From positions 6,801,855-6,865,854 of the forward strand of contig NW_002060946.1 of assembly GCF_000150275.1 (NCBI RefSeq): a DNA stretch of 64,000 nucleotides, read 5' to 3'. Positions 54,601 through 64,000 of this stretch are shown piece by piece. Source of the stretch: Trichoplax adhaerens. Lineage: Eukaryota; Placozoa; Uniplacotomia; Trichoplacea; Trichoplacidae. Numbering within the stretch: the stretch's first letter is position 1; the number at the start of each line of letters is the position of its first letter. The notes beneath the pieces were generated by a model. It was not told where the DNA came from and ran no database searches. It saw nothing but the letters and a program-made list of their open reading frames with translations. A program made the position numbers and the translations under genes.

Positions 54601-55392
54601 AATATAAGTACAGCCATGCATAACATAGAATAGAGTCCAAGCTTCCAATGAAAAAATCGCGAGCTATAATTTGATAACATTAAATGTACTCGTTCAAATT
54701 ATGTAGTACGTTACATATTCATATGCCACTACAAATTCAGGTATTTGTCAATCGTAAGCTGTTACAGATATGGCAACTATCAATTATAGCATTCTTTCAT
54801 TAAAAACAGCTATTCTTTGGTATGGTAATGATGACAAAATGGTTAAAGACCACGCAATTATTAGCACTTTAAAAATAACTTAAGGCTTACCCAGGATCAA
54901 GAAAGCCCATAATTTCGAATATAATTAGCTCGAACATTGTACAAGATAGAGCAAAGGTAACCGAGAATATAAATTGAACCATAACGTGACGAACCTAAGA
55001 AAAAACATTTTTAAATCTTGCGTTACAGTCCGAAACGTGTGAACAGACCTATCATTGGTTGTAGTATTTGAACACAGCAAAGTATATAAGATATTGTAAA
55101 AATTAATTTTATTTATTACAGCCTTTGTCAATAGGATATGTTTGCTATATAGGCTGATCATAATGAATGGTAATTATATTTTAGTAATACTATTATTAAT
55201 GTTTGCTTTTATAAACGACTTTGTTAATTGGATAGATTGGTCATCGTTTAATTAATAGTGATGAAAGGTAATGATGTTCTGCCATGGCCTCAATATTGAT
55301 TCATGCAATATACGCTGAAATTCCAATCTCACCTCATAGTCTTTAAAGAGTCGTCGCATAAAGAATAACCAGCCAAATCCAAAGAAAAGAAT
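51614..55392 (-). CDS. GPR89: Golgi pH regulator (GPHR/GPR89), first exon not found
   Basis: Eighteen phase-consistent exons: 55392-55333, 54994-54891, 54663-54557, 54268-54161, 53946-53826, 53701-53621, 53541-53518, 53388-53300, 53203-53115, 53006-52914, 52836-52797, 52669-52640, 52537-52512, 52412-52323, 52195-52130, 51982-51924, 51839-51767, 51682-51614. They encode 442 aa; with a missing first exon of about 14 codons the total would be close to human GPR89 (455 aa). GPHR is a multi-pass Golgi membrane protein needed for Golgi acidification, described as an anion channel. Conserved blocks: [89 protein letters not shown] and [11 protein letters not shown] near the C-terminus. Exons of 24, 26 and 30 nt are present. 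The start codon must lie above 55392, possibly close to the 95-bp repeat array. Confidence 0.95.
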
Positions 55393-55779
55393 CTAGAAGA
55401 AATAAGTTATTGGTTTAGCTACCATTTTTTTATTTAATTGATTTTTGGTTAACTGTTGTTAATACTGTATACAGTAAGTATATCTAGCGCATTTCATTGA
55501 TACAATTACTCGCACTACGTATATCTAGTACATGGCATTGATATGAATACTCATCATATTCAAACAAATACCCATTCCAAATTAATCATCGTAGTCTATC
55601 GAATGATAAAAGGACGATTAAAACAACCTTCTGATATTGACATTAAGCAATTTTGTGTTAATTGTTATCATTGCTCTGTCTACAATATGGATATTGACAT
55701 TTGTCCATAATTCAGACCCGCAACCGATTAGTTGTAGTACATCGGGATCTAGTATGACGATAAAAAAGTCTTATTTTTG

Positions 55780-56540
55780 ATATTTAGATGTTTATTCATA
55801 ATGCCGGTTGCGAATAGATTATTGTGTACATATTAGAGATTTCGACGTGCGATCATAATGAAAGTTGCGAATAGATTTGACATCTTAATATTTGCCAGAA
55901 TACTGATGATATTTCGATATTGGTTTATAATGCTGGTTGCGAATAGATTAGTCATGGTGCTGTATGTCAGTATGGTGAATGATAGTTCAGGTCTACTTAT
56001 TCGAGATTTATTAGATGTGCGATTATAATGGCAGTTGCCAATAGATTGATCATCGTACCAGAATACTGAATGGCTGTTAAGGTCTACTTTCTGGATATTT
56101 AGATATTCGTTTATCATGCCGGTTACGAATAAATTAGTCGTGGTACGACAAGTCAAAATGCTGAATGACTGTTAAGGTCTACTTTCTGGATATTTAGATA
56201 TTCGTTTATCATGCCGGTGATGAATAAATTAGTTATGGTACGACACGTCATAATGCTGAATGGCAATCAAGATCTACATTTTTGGCATTTCGATATTCGT
56301 TTTGTAACACCGGTTGCGAACAGATTAGTCATACTCGATATCAAAATACTGAATGACAATTACTTGCTGTATTTGAGATTTCAATGTTCGTTTATAACGG
56401 CGGTTGCGAATAGATTAGTCATCATAATGTACGTATAGTAGAATCCTGGATGAAGAATAAGGTCTACAATTTTTGATATTTCGATATTTGCTAATAACGC
56501 AAATTAAGAATAAATTAGTTGTAACATATCATAATACAGA
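55780..56540. repeat. Degenerate tandem array of about 95-bp units
   Basis: The marker ATGCCGGTTGCGAATAGATT (with variants) recurs near 55800, 55860, 55930, 56030, 56118, 56212, 56306, 56400 and 56500. Units also share AATACTGAATGACTGTTAAGG and GATATTTAGATATTCG. Spacing settles at 94-98 bp in the centre. The 107-codon minus-strand frame inside it is built from repeat units. Confidence 0.88.
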
Positions 56541-56560
56541 GTGACAAGTAATGCATTCGA

Positions 56561-56812
56561 TTGGATATTTACTTTTCTCTATTTTGCGTTAACTGTTGCT
56601 GTTATAAAGTAGATGATCACGCTTGTCAAAACAATCCGAGTTTGGCAGGATTCGTGTTCATGTGCAGTGGTATGGCAGGGATATTCGGTAACAGAATGAA
56701 GACCTTGGGCTTACTGCTCATATTTGGATATATCTACAGCACTCCTAATAGAGTGGTAGGATATCTCATTTTTACCTTGGCTGCAGTTATTGTCGAGTAT
56801 TGCGTTGTGTAG
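56561..56812 (+). CDS. Possible exon of an unrecognised small membrane protein
   Basis: An open frame of 83 codons ending at a TAG. Its last 65 or so residues look more protein-like than the surroundings: a short polar start (DDHACQNN), then two hydrophobic stretches (around AGFVFMCSGMAGIFG and VVGYLIFTLAAVIVEY) separated by a basic/polar turn (GNRMK). An AG just before the DDHACQ segment could be a splice acceptor, in which case this is a terminal exon. I do not recognise a family, and the frame borders a tandem array. It could be a chance frame. Confidence 0.25.
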   Translation: MDIYFSLFCVNCCCYKVDDHACQNNPSLAGFVFMCSGMAGIFGNRMKTLGLLLIFGYIYSTPNRVVGYLIFTLAAVIVEYCVV

Positions 56813-58068
56813 TCAATAGCCTACGTAAAAGTAGAAACCGTCCAAGGTCTCATTTCGGTCTATTTCAGTGCATACTTTTACTCTCTTTTGAATGATGAAA
56901 TCTGTTTATGAAATAGATTCAAGATCGATAGCAAGTATGGCATTATTCCATCTAGAATGGATTTGTTTCCATGCTCAACTTATACTCTATCGCTCTCATC
57001 GATGATGGAAGTCAGATAACTCGAATTAATATTTCTATCGATATTGGAATTGGGTAGCTATCATTCATTACCCAGTCTGCACTATTTATAAAGATAAACA
57101 TAAACTACATGATTCCGTCTACGATGGACTATTTACAAGCGAATCAGACGATTGGCAAGATGATGAGAAGCGCATTTGAGTTGATTCATATTATGCTGAC
57201 TGTTGATATTGGACGAGCAGAGATGATGGGTTAGAGTAGTGTAGCACTGAGTAGTTTATTATGCGGGATCGATGGATGCGTTGGAATCGAGTCTATCCTA
57301 TGATTGAAAGATGATGAAAGCACTTGAGATTTTAATTTGCAGACCAATGTCAATCTCTTGACTACAATGCATGATGACACTCATCAAGGAGAACAACGTT
57401 GTCATTTTACCCATGTTTTGGTTTACCACGACGACAAAAGATGACAATTGTGATGGAAGACTAGAGAAGAATATCAAATTAATTCAATCCTTGCAGGAGA
57501 TCACTGTACTTTGATATTCTACAGGACTTGCAAGAGATCCATTCTATGGTATCAATGATATGCAATGGGTGTAAACAGTAAAGAAGGATATCGTCCAATG
57601 GATGGATGATGGAATCCATCATGCTAGGCAGCTATACGATGGATTGCAATGAGAGGGCTATCAGCATCTACCCTTTAAGCTGGGTGTTATTGCAATTGTT
57701 ACCGATGATTACTCTCGTTCTTATTCTAACCAAGTAGGACTAAGTAGAAATACAAGTTGAAACGAATAGAACAGGTTAAATGAACAATCTTACTTGGGAT
57801 ATAAACATGATGACGGAATCGGTGATGAAAGACATGTTGAGTTGGGACGAGGGCTCCTTTAGCCAGCAATCTTCAATAGGAAATTTTCTCTTTTCTTAAC
57901 AGATCGATGCCTTACTTCTCAATACAGCAAGCCACCTTGAAGTTGAGCATAAGACTACTCGTAGAAAGTGGAAAAAATTAAAGCAACTCGACTTGGTGTT
58001 GCCAATGGATTCTCCATCAACATGCTAAACCGACCAGTTAGTGGATGGCCTCCAACAAAGGACCCAAG

Positions 58069-58117
58069 TGGACCGTGGTGGACCGTGGTGGACCGTATCG
58101 ACGGTATCGTACCGTCG
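58069..58117. repeat. GTGGACCGTG triplication plus hairpin
   Basis: Three consecutive copies of GTGGACCGTG (the last ending in A) are followed by the perfect inverted repeat CGACGGTA-TCG-TACCGTCG (58099-58117). The patch is unusually rich in G and C for this window. Confidence 0.8.
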
Positions 58118-58804
58118 TGACCGTATCCAGCTAGGGTAGAGCAGTGGACAGAGTGCGCATGCGGTCAAGATGTCAACTTGTGACGTAATGGTTGTGTTTG
58201 CAACCATCTCCAGTACTACTATTTGTGTGGACCGATTGGTTTGTGGTCATTTCAACCAGACCGTATGCTTGTAATGGTACACTATACTGTCAAAAAGTTC
58301 GAGACGGTCAATCGTCCATAAACTACTAATAACGAGAACCAGCCAGGCTAATTAGGCCCATTAAGTTAATTTTGCTGGTTATTTTGGCATTTCTGCTCAC
58401 TGCTTCTAGTTTTCTGTCTTTTAGTCGTTTCCTGACTGGACTGCACTGTCGATTGAGATGAGTATAGATGGGCTACTTGGTTCTCCTAGTAGTCCATCCA
58501 TAATATGCATTCTGTTAGGAGTAACTGTACTGTCCATGAAGATGAGATTGCACACAATCATCAACTACTTGCTTCTCCTTGTAGTCGACGGTATAGCGTA
58601 ATGTGTATTCTACCCGTCATTTTCTATTGCAGAGGGGGTAAGCAATAATTTAAACAACTTTTGCTCTTCTCCTATGGTCTAATGGACATGAACGACGTTG
58701 AGTCCAGACATCATGTGCCTGCTGCTGCTGGCCATTTTTACTACTATCCTGGACTTGTGCAGCGAACTGGCTCCTGCAACAAGTTGATTCTGCTGTCTGT
58801 ACGC

Positions 58805-58965
58805 CCAGTCGTCCGTGCCACGCTACAGTGTACAGTATGTTCTTACACTGAAAAGTACTGCACGTGACAGTATACAGTACTGTACTGTATTGTACCGTAC
58901 AGTGTACTGTACAGTGTAGAGTACAGGACAGAACAGCCCTAGTGTACTGTACACTGTAAAAGTGG
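58805..58965. repeat. Third cluster of TACAGTACTGTA-type palindromes
   Basis: Dense overlapping GTACAGTAC, TACTGTAC and ACAGTGTAC words lie about 0.5-0.7 kb upstream of the LIM-RASSF start. The phrase GTACTGTACACTGTAAAAGT is shared almost exactly with the cluster at 6230-6252, more than 52 kb away, which argues for a dispersed element. Confidence 0.78.
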
Positions 58966-59489
58966 CGAAAACTGCAATAGCATCTGCTGGCCTTTGCAGT
59001 GATTGCTAGCAATAATCTAGGACTTTCTTCCACTCAATCTCAAAATGATTCCAAAGCTAGTCCGACATTCCTAATGGAGATGGTCCATGGATGGAGGATA
59101 GCTACCGTTCAATAAAAAAAAGATTGACCAAATGACTCAGGAATGGATTGATTCCTTTGGATTATTTGCAAAGGAAAGACAGTAAGACGATCATCATCAG
59201 GGAAAAACCTTCATCTTGTTGCTCCATCTGCTTAAAGTCAATATTTTTCATGCTAAAGTCCCTTGCAAAGGCAAGAAGAAAAAGCCTACTATACATTGAG
59301 CATATCTCAACAGGAAAGAGAAAATACCATCAATCTTATTTCATAAACAATAGCTTTCACTACAAATCATGATCGTTGTATAAACTGCTCAACGATAGCC
59401 TCAACGATTGAATAAAATTCCATCATATAAGGAACCTTACCATTAGAACAGGAAAGAAAAAAATACCGTAGAAAGATTAACCATCAGCA

Positions 59490-60530
59490 ATGGATTGGTG
59501 CGATACTTGTTGTCAATTCATTCTACCACAGGATCAAATTCAAAGTTTAGGCCGTTATTATCATCGAAATTGTTTCTATTGTGCTCAATGTCGACGCCAA
59601 CTTCAAGCAGGAAAACATCTACAATTAAAGCAACAATTATTTTGCAATCGTTGCTCTAGTTCTATCTTATTGCAGCAATATCATACCAGCAATGATCAAG
59701 ACGAACAAGAGATAGACGACGACAACAACCGTGGTGTTGTTCATTGCAATAACATCATCAATAACAATCATTCTTACAATTGGCAGGATACATCAGAAAG
59801 AGAGAAAAATAATGCTTATCAAAAGCCGTCCTTAACCCAACAAAACCATAGTCAAATCGATTCCATCAAACAAAGAGTAGAAGAGTATAACATTTATTAT
59901 GCTCAAAGTCATCATTTACATTTAACCATTCAAAAACAAAATGATAACATGATTGTCCATGGACTTTTAAAATTCTATTGGCATATCCAATTCCCAACAC
60001 GTATACTAGATCAACATACCACCCATCTTATTACTGATTTAATCGATGTCAATACATCAATTGACAACAACAACAATCTTGACTATCCTTCTTTCTTACC
60101 TCCAATCCATTCATTACAACATATTCATATCTCATCGAATTTATCAACCGTCAATGTTATCGCTTTACTATTAGGCAAAAATAAAATTATTCATCATCAT
60201 CAACATTATGGCCTTTTCCTAACTTATCATCATGGCTATACACGACAATTAAAAGAGGATGAATATCCACTCTTGGTACGCTTACAAGTTGGCCCTAGTG
60301 ATGAAGTATGTAAAATTGTGCTGAAAGAAATGGCTCATGACGATCAACACAACAAATCGATATCGCAAGAAGCGGCTCAATTTATGTGCTTTTCATCCAC
60401 AGAATTAGAAATTATCTTGAAACAATACCAAATTGAAGAACAGCGTGAGTCGGAGAAAATTCGTACCAAATATTCCAAGGAAAAAACCTTGATTGAAAAC
60501 CAATTACAATCGATGCAATGCAGCCTATAA
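59490..60530 (+). CDS. RASSF: Intronless LIM-RA-SARAH protein (RASSF family)
   Basis: A single 346-codon frame with no intron. Residues 4-55 form a complete LIM zinc domain (C4, C7, H25, C28, C31, C34, C52, C55; spacing 2-17-2-2-2-17-2). A low-complexity N/D/Q-rich linker follows (about 60-125). Residues about 153-283 match the Ras-association domain of classical RASSF proteins, including SLQHIHISSNLSTVNVIALL and LLVRLQVGPSDEVCKIVLKE. The C-terminus (about 298-342) is a SARAH helix (FSSTELEIILKQY through QLQSM). RASSF proteins bind Ras-like GTPases and use SARAH to pair with the Hippo/MST kinases. LIM plus RA plus SARAH is the arrangement of Drosophila Rassf; the vertebrate RASSF1-6 proteins lack this LIM. 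The lack of introns contrasts with every other secure gene here and suggests a retrocopy or intron loss. Confidence 0.93.
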   Translation: MDWCDTCCQFILPQDQIQSLGRYYHRNCFYCAQCRRQLQAGKHLQLKQQLFCNRCSSSILLQQYHTSNDQDEQEIDDDNNRGVVHCNNIINNNHSYNWQDTSEREKNNAYQKPSLTQQNHSQIDSIKQRVEEYNIYYAQSHHLHLTIQKQNDNMIVHGLLKFYWHIQFPTRILDQHTTHLITDLIDVNTSIDNNNNLDYPSFLPPIHSLQHIHISSNLSTVNVIALLLGKNKIIHHHQHYGLFLTYHHGYTRQLKEDEYPLLVRLQVGPSDEVCKIVLKEMAHDDQHNKSISQEAAQFMCFSSTELEIILKQYQIEEQRESEKIRTKYSKEKTLIENQLQSMQCSL

Positions 60531-60860
60531 TATATAAAAAAATAGTACTGAAAAGTAAAATAACCTGGTCATCTTGATCGTGTTGTACTATCAATATTGG
60601 CTATAATACGCTTCCTTAATTTGGTACTGAGGTTTTATTATTTAGAAAAAAGAGACTGCAGTTACATAAATGGATTATCTATTACACTATATTGTCGAAA
60701 AATGATTCAAGAAGAAAAAATCTTGATTGAAAAATAGCTCTTTTCATACAATTCACTCTACAAGAAATAGAGACTATAATAAAATAACAAATTATCATTA
60801 TATTATTATTATATTGTCAATAGTGACCCTACTACGCTTCCACTATTCGATATAGAATTT
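60470..60860. repeat. Degenerate duplication including the RASSF 3' end
   Basis: The last coding stretch of RASSF (around CCTTGATTGAAAA, 60487) recurs degenerately near 60721 (TCTTGATTGAAAA), and ACGCTTCC recurs at 60608 and 60834 in similar surroundings. The period is about 226-234 bp. The second copy has in-frame stops, so it is a decayed tail duplication. Confidence 0.55.
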
Positions 60861-62643
60861 TGATACTTGTGAAAAAAAGGACCGTAGTAAAGTAAAATAA
60901 AACTATCAGATCTTTCTTCGATATTATGATGTCCATATCATTCCTGGATACGTTATGCTTGACATCGTATTCCATTTCTCACTATTAAATGTCCTCTCTT
61001 ATTGCTATGCAATAGTTTTCCTATTATACAAAAGATAAATCTTGAACTGTACTTATTGGACATTGACTATAAAAGTTATAAAAAACGCCATTATAGAATG
61101 CTTAACTTATACCGATAATTTCATCATCTTCTAGCGACATAGTATCTTATTCTTGTGCAATACCATGTTACGAAAAATGCTTGTTTTCTTCTTGCAATAA
61201 CTATTACTAAATATTAATAGTTAAACTGTGTCTATCTAGTGACTATCAATTAATTAATAAAAAAATATCTGCGGTTTTTTTTAATGTGAACATACTGTAT
61301 TCATTTTGCTTTCAAAGTAGGTAACCGCTGTTTTAGGATACAAATTGGATAACCACAGCGATAATTGATTATATCTTAGGTTATTTTATTCATTTTATCT
61401 CATCAGTTAAAAAAGTGTTTGGTGAGAATGAATTAGAATCGTGTAAACATTTCCATAGACGGAATATTTTATCAATTATAAGATTTCAATGGCTCACAAC
61501 CGGATAACTTCATAATACCTAATTTATATCCTTCTATGGATTTCTTTCTTATAAACAAAGTTAATTTATTGCTTGTAAATACGTACAGTGGCGTATGATA
61601 TATTGATATTGCACGATAATCGGCCGGTGATTTCAAGTCAATCATTGAATTACTGGAACAAATTTGATGCTCTTCATATCAAGATTTTAATGTACAGTGC
61701 TTAAATATTTTGTATATTTGCAAACGTTCGTAGCTCAGTATTAGAGAACTCAAAGTAATCGACTAACTTTTAGTCTTGCATGCATTGTCTCAGGTTTATA
61801 AAACTCATTTTCATGTTATAAAATGGTTTCGAATAAACTTTTTGAGCACTTTAGCCAATGGTACAATTTCTACGGTACTCACCTACCTCCGGTTTTTGGT
61901 AACTAAAAATAATACATTAAATAAAACCCTTGTTAGCGATGATCGGAAACCTTGACTGGTGAAGCCTAACTAACTGTACAGTACTCATACATATCGTAGT
62001 GGCAATATGGACTATCAACAGTCAATAACGCTGTAATTTTTCTGTATAGTTATAATCAACTAAATCCACCAGAAGGACCAACTTAAAATCTTACAGACTT
62101 TGAAATATGGATATGACCATACTGAAAGTCTATTAGTCAACGATATACCGAACTTGAAATGATTTAGCAACTCCATAGTTTAAATCGTACCACTGTAGTC
62201 AAATTATCCTCAGTCCATGACCACTATTTCGTTATTATCATGACCAATAATTAATTAATAGGGATACTACTATATTATTGATGTCATATTATTTTCGAGT
62301 TTGATCCCCTTTCAATTAATTTTACTATTAGGAATGCCCTTAGAAGGAAAGAAAACTAGTAAATGTTACAGATATGTTATAAAAACTAGTCGTTCAAACT
62401 AATTTATTGCTCATTGATTACCACCGATATTAAGTCTTTTTATTATAGAGACAGTACAGATATTAGTTGAATTGTTGAATACTACACGTTTTCAATCATC
62501 AATTCAAAATAGATAAATTGGAAACATTTTGTTGATAAACATTAGCAATGAAATTCCAGTTTGGTGGACGGGCTTCAATTCTCAATCTTGCTATGATATT
62601 TGAAGAATCGAACAACTACAGTTTAATAGCTTAAATTATTTCT
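60531..62643. other. AT-rich stretch downstream of LIM-RASSF
   Basis: About 2.1 kb. It starts with the RASSF 3' flank, including an AATAAA at about 60778-60783. A plus-strand open stretch after a CAG at about 61405 stays open for about 30 codons but matches nothing. No supportable gene. Confidence 0.5.
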
Positions 62644-62904
62644 TCATTTTTTCGTTAAAATACTGACGTATAATACTGTACCATAAGTAAGCGTCCCTAA
62701 TGCGCATACTAACAATAAGTTCAAGTAGATGATATCCTTATCAATATCTAGATCTACGAAATAGTGATATTGTACTTGACTAAATTATAATGAATAGACG
62801 ATTTGACGATTCAATCGTCTCAGCAAAGATTTTATCTCTGCACGACCAATATAACAAGATTGAGGTAAAGCCGTAACATGAATATCTGCATAATATCGAG
62901 CCAT
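62644..62904 (-). CDS. Candidate two-exon micro-protein with one membrane segment
   Basis: Minus-strand exons 62904-62808 and 62753-62644 join across a 54-bp intron in consistent phase to a 68-aa product. The first exon begins at an ATG; the second ends at TGA. The C-terminal half has one clear hydrophobic stretch (YLNLLLVCALGTLTYGTVLY) followed by KK, as in a tail-anchored or single-pass protein. The acceptor (TTTCGTAG) is reasonable; the donor (GTCAAA) is weak. I do not recognise a family. Open stretches of 30-40 codons are not rare in DNA of this composition, so this could be a coincidence. It could also be the 3' part of a gene whose upstream exons I missed. Confidence 0.3.
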
Positions 62905-64000
62905 TAATGTTATTACTATTTTATTTTTGAATTCTATTAATTATGACAACTAGAGAAAAATTGATTTTCAGTCAATAGAATTTTTCCTCAATAATTTCAC
63001 AACATAATATTATTTTTTTAAATATTATTTAAGGGCAATATAGTTCTATTTTTATGATTTTTTATATGTATCCTAGATTATTTGGCAAGATCTGATTATT
63101 AAAATATGGAAAATATTGCCGATTACCTCTTCATATCTTATCTTTTATCCTACCGTGTCTACAATATTATCCATTGTTAATTCATCAATTGATTACACTA
63201 CTATAATTAATATTAGTTGTGCTGTTTTCATAATGGATAAAATTGATTCATTGCATTTACTCGTAATAAAACAATAATAATAACGTGCCAATCTCTGTAT
63301 CTGGTAGTTTGCAGTTAATTTGTTTAAATTATACAATAATATTAGGATTTGGAAAACAATCCTCATCTTTCTTTACTGTCAAGAGTAAGTCTTCCTTGTG
63401 TTGGCTTATTTTTTACTACACTAATGATTGTCTGTATGCTACATGTTAAAAACAAGAATAAAATAATCAAATGTAATGCAGTTAAAAATAATTGTTTATG
63501 TTCTGAAATACCATTTCGTAATAAGGTTAGTAAATGGACCCAGCTTGCAGTAAATTGTTACATAGAACTCAGATATACAAGGGTTAATAAGAATAAAGAT
63601 AATTGGAATAATTCTGAAGGATAAGGACTAGCTTGGAAAAGTAGGGTTATTTCTTACCGAAATTATGTATTGATTGTTATCCTTGTACCGTTCATGAACA
63701 TAGCCTAGATGAGACTACTTAAATTACCCTTTATTATTATTGGTAGTTAGACATCTAAGATTCCTAAACTAGACGATTAATATTACGATGTAAGTGATTA
63801 CAGTGTAGATTAAAAATTCAATTGCGTCAACGTCAAGATCTACAAAAGATTTGTATGATCATAGCAGCCTTAATAAGTATGCATAAAATCCTGCTAAAAC
63901 ACTTTCCGGATAATGTTACATCATGTTAAAATCGATTTATAATATAATGTAGAATTTGACTATGAATTTGTAACCTAATATACAAGCATAGCAATTAGGA
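62905..64000. other. Window end, no supportable gene
   Basis: About 1.1 kb of AT-rich DNA. The 91-codon plus-strand frame at 63349-63624 has one hydrophobic stretch and a lysine/asparagine-rich remainder but no recognisable domain. I do not call it. Confidence 0.5.

Larger units (their letters stand above)
55393..59489. other. Region between GPR89 and the LIM-RASSF gene
   Basis: About 4.1 kb. The first part must contain the missing GPR89 5' exon or lie next to it, but no convincing candidate is seen. A 95-bp tandem array (55780-56540), a possible small membrane-protein exon (56561-56812), a short GTGGACCGTG repeat with hairpin (58069-58117) and a TACAGTAC cluster (58805-58965) are listed separately. 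A TGCGCATGCGG word at 58154-58164, about 1.3 kb before the RASSF start, resembles an NRF1/Ewg site. Otherwise nothing is recognised. Confidence 0.5.

Noticed and set aside
55833-56156. 107-codon minus-strand open frame
   Set aside because: Built from units of the 95-bp tandem array; the repeated MTNLFAT-like words reflect the DNA repeat, not a protein family.
61405-61505. Open stretch after a CAG acceptor-like site
   Set aside because: About 30 open codons is common by chance in this composition, and no upstream exon could be joined.
61726-61800. tRNA-like start (CGTAGCTCAGTATTAGAGAAC)
   Set aside because: It resembles a D-arm, but no T-loop GTTCGA-type box or acceptor-stem pairing follows at the right distance.
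1-64000. CRISPR arrays, bacterial operons, riboswitches, prophage or viral elements
   Set aside because: The window is intron-rich animal DNA. The tandem arrays lack the short-repeat/unique-spacer pattern of CRISPR, and no reverse transcriptase, integrase, transposase or viral structural domain is visible.

Overview
This is AT-rich eukaryotic (animal) genomic DNA. The genes are broken into many short exons separated by mostly short GT-AG introns (about 50-300 bp), and the recoverable proteins are conserved animal proteins with vertebrate-like architecture: MEGF8, GPR89/GPHR, UFC1, a PRA1-family protein, a flavin monooxygenase and a LIM-RASSF. The compactness, the vertebrate-like domain order and the LIM-containing RASSF suggest an early-branching animal. 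My best guess is a placozoan (Trichoplax/Hoilungia type). This is inference; the sequence alone does not name the species.

Most real coding sequence lies in exons too short to stand out as long open frames. I rebuilt gene models by following splice sites and codon phase from exon to exon and comparing with known families. Exon coordinates are hand-counted and may be off by 1-2 bases.

Layout. 1-14,679: about 14.6 kb with no supportable gene; short tandem repeats, a G-quadruplex motif and a palindromic motif cluster. 14,680-15,377 (-): two-exon 133-aa C2H2 zinc-finger protein. 15,378-20,964: no gene; a motif cluster and a 2 x 136 bp hairpin-bearing repeat. 20,965-22,196 (+): five-exon PRA1-family protein. 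24,850-37,837 (-): 29-exon MEGF8 orthologue of about 2,734 aa, whose first intron holds a degenerate tandem array. 37,838-45,131: gene-free block rich in several families of degenerate tandem repeats. 45,132-47,690 (-): six-exon UFC1. 48,481-50,657 (+): three-exon flavin-containing monooxygenase, head-to-head with UFC1 across about 790 bp. 51,614-55,392 (-): 18 exons of the Golgi pH regulator (GPR89), first exon not found. 55,780-56,540: about 95-bp tandem array. 59,490-60,530 (+): intronless LIM-RA-SARAH protein (RASSF family). 60,531-64,000: AT-rich, with one weak candidate two-exon micro-protein.

How the genes relate. These are unlinked housekeeping and signalling genes, not an operon. Several act in the secretory system: PRA1 family (ER/Golgi trafficking), GPHR (Golgi acidification), UFC1 (UFMylation, largely at the ER), FMO (typically an ER enzyme) and MEGF8 (a surface receptor-like protein made through the secretory route). 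RASSF proteins connect to the Hippo kinase pathway. I found no convincing evidence of an undescribed biological system. The most unusual items are the intronless LIM-RASSF with a decayed 3' duplication, the dispersed TACAGTACTGTA palindrome clusters, the repeat-dense 38.9-44.9 kb interval and the shared UFC1/FMO promoter with two bZIP-type sites.
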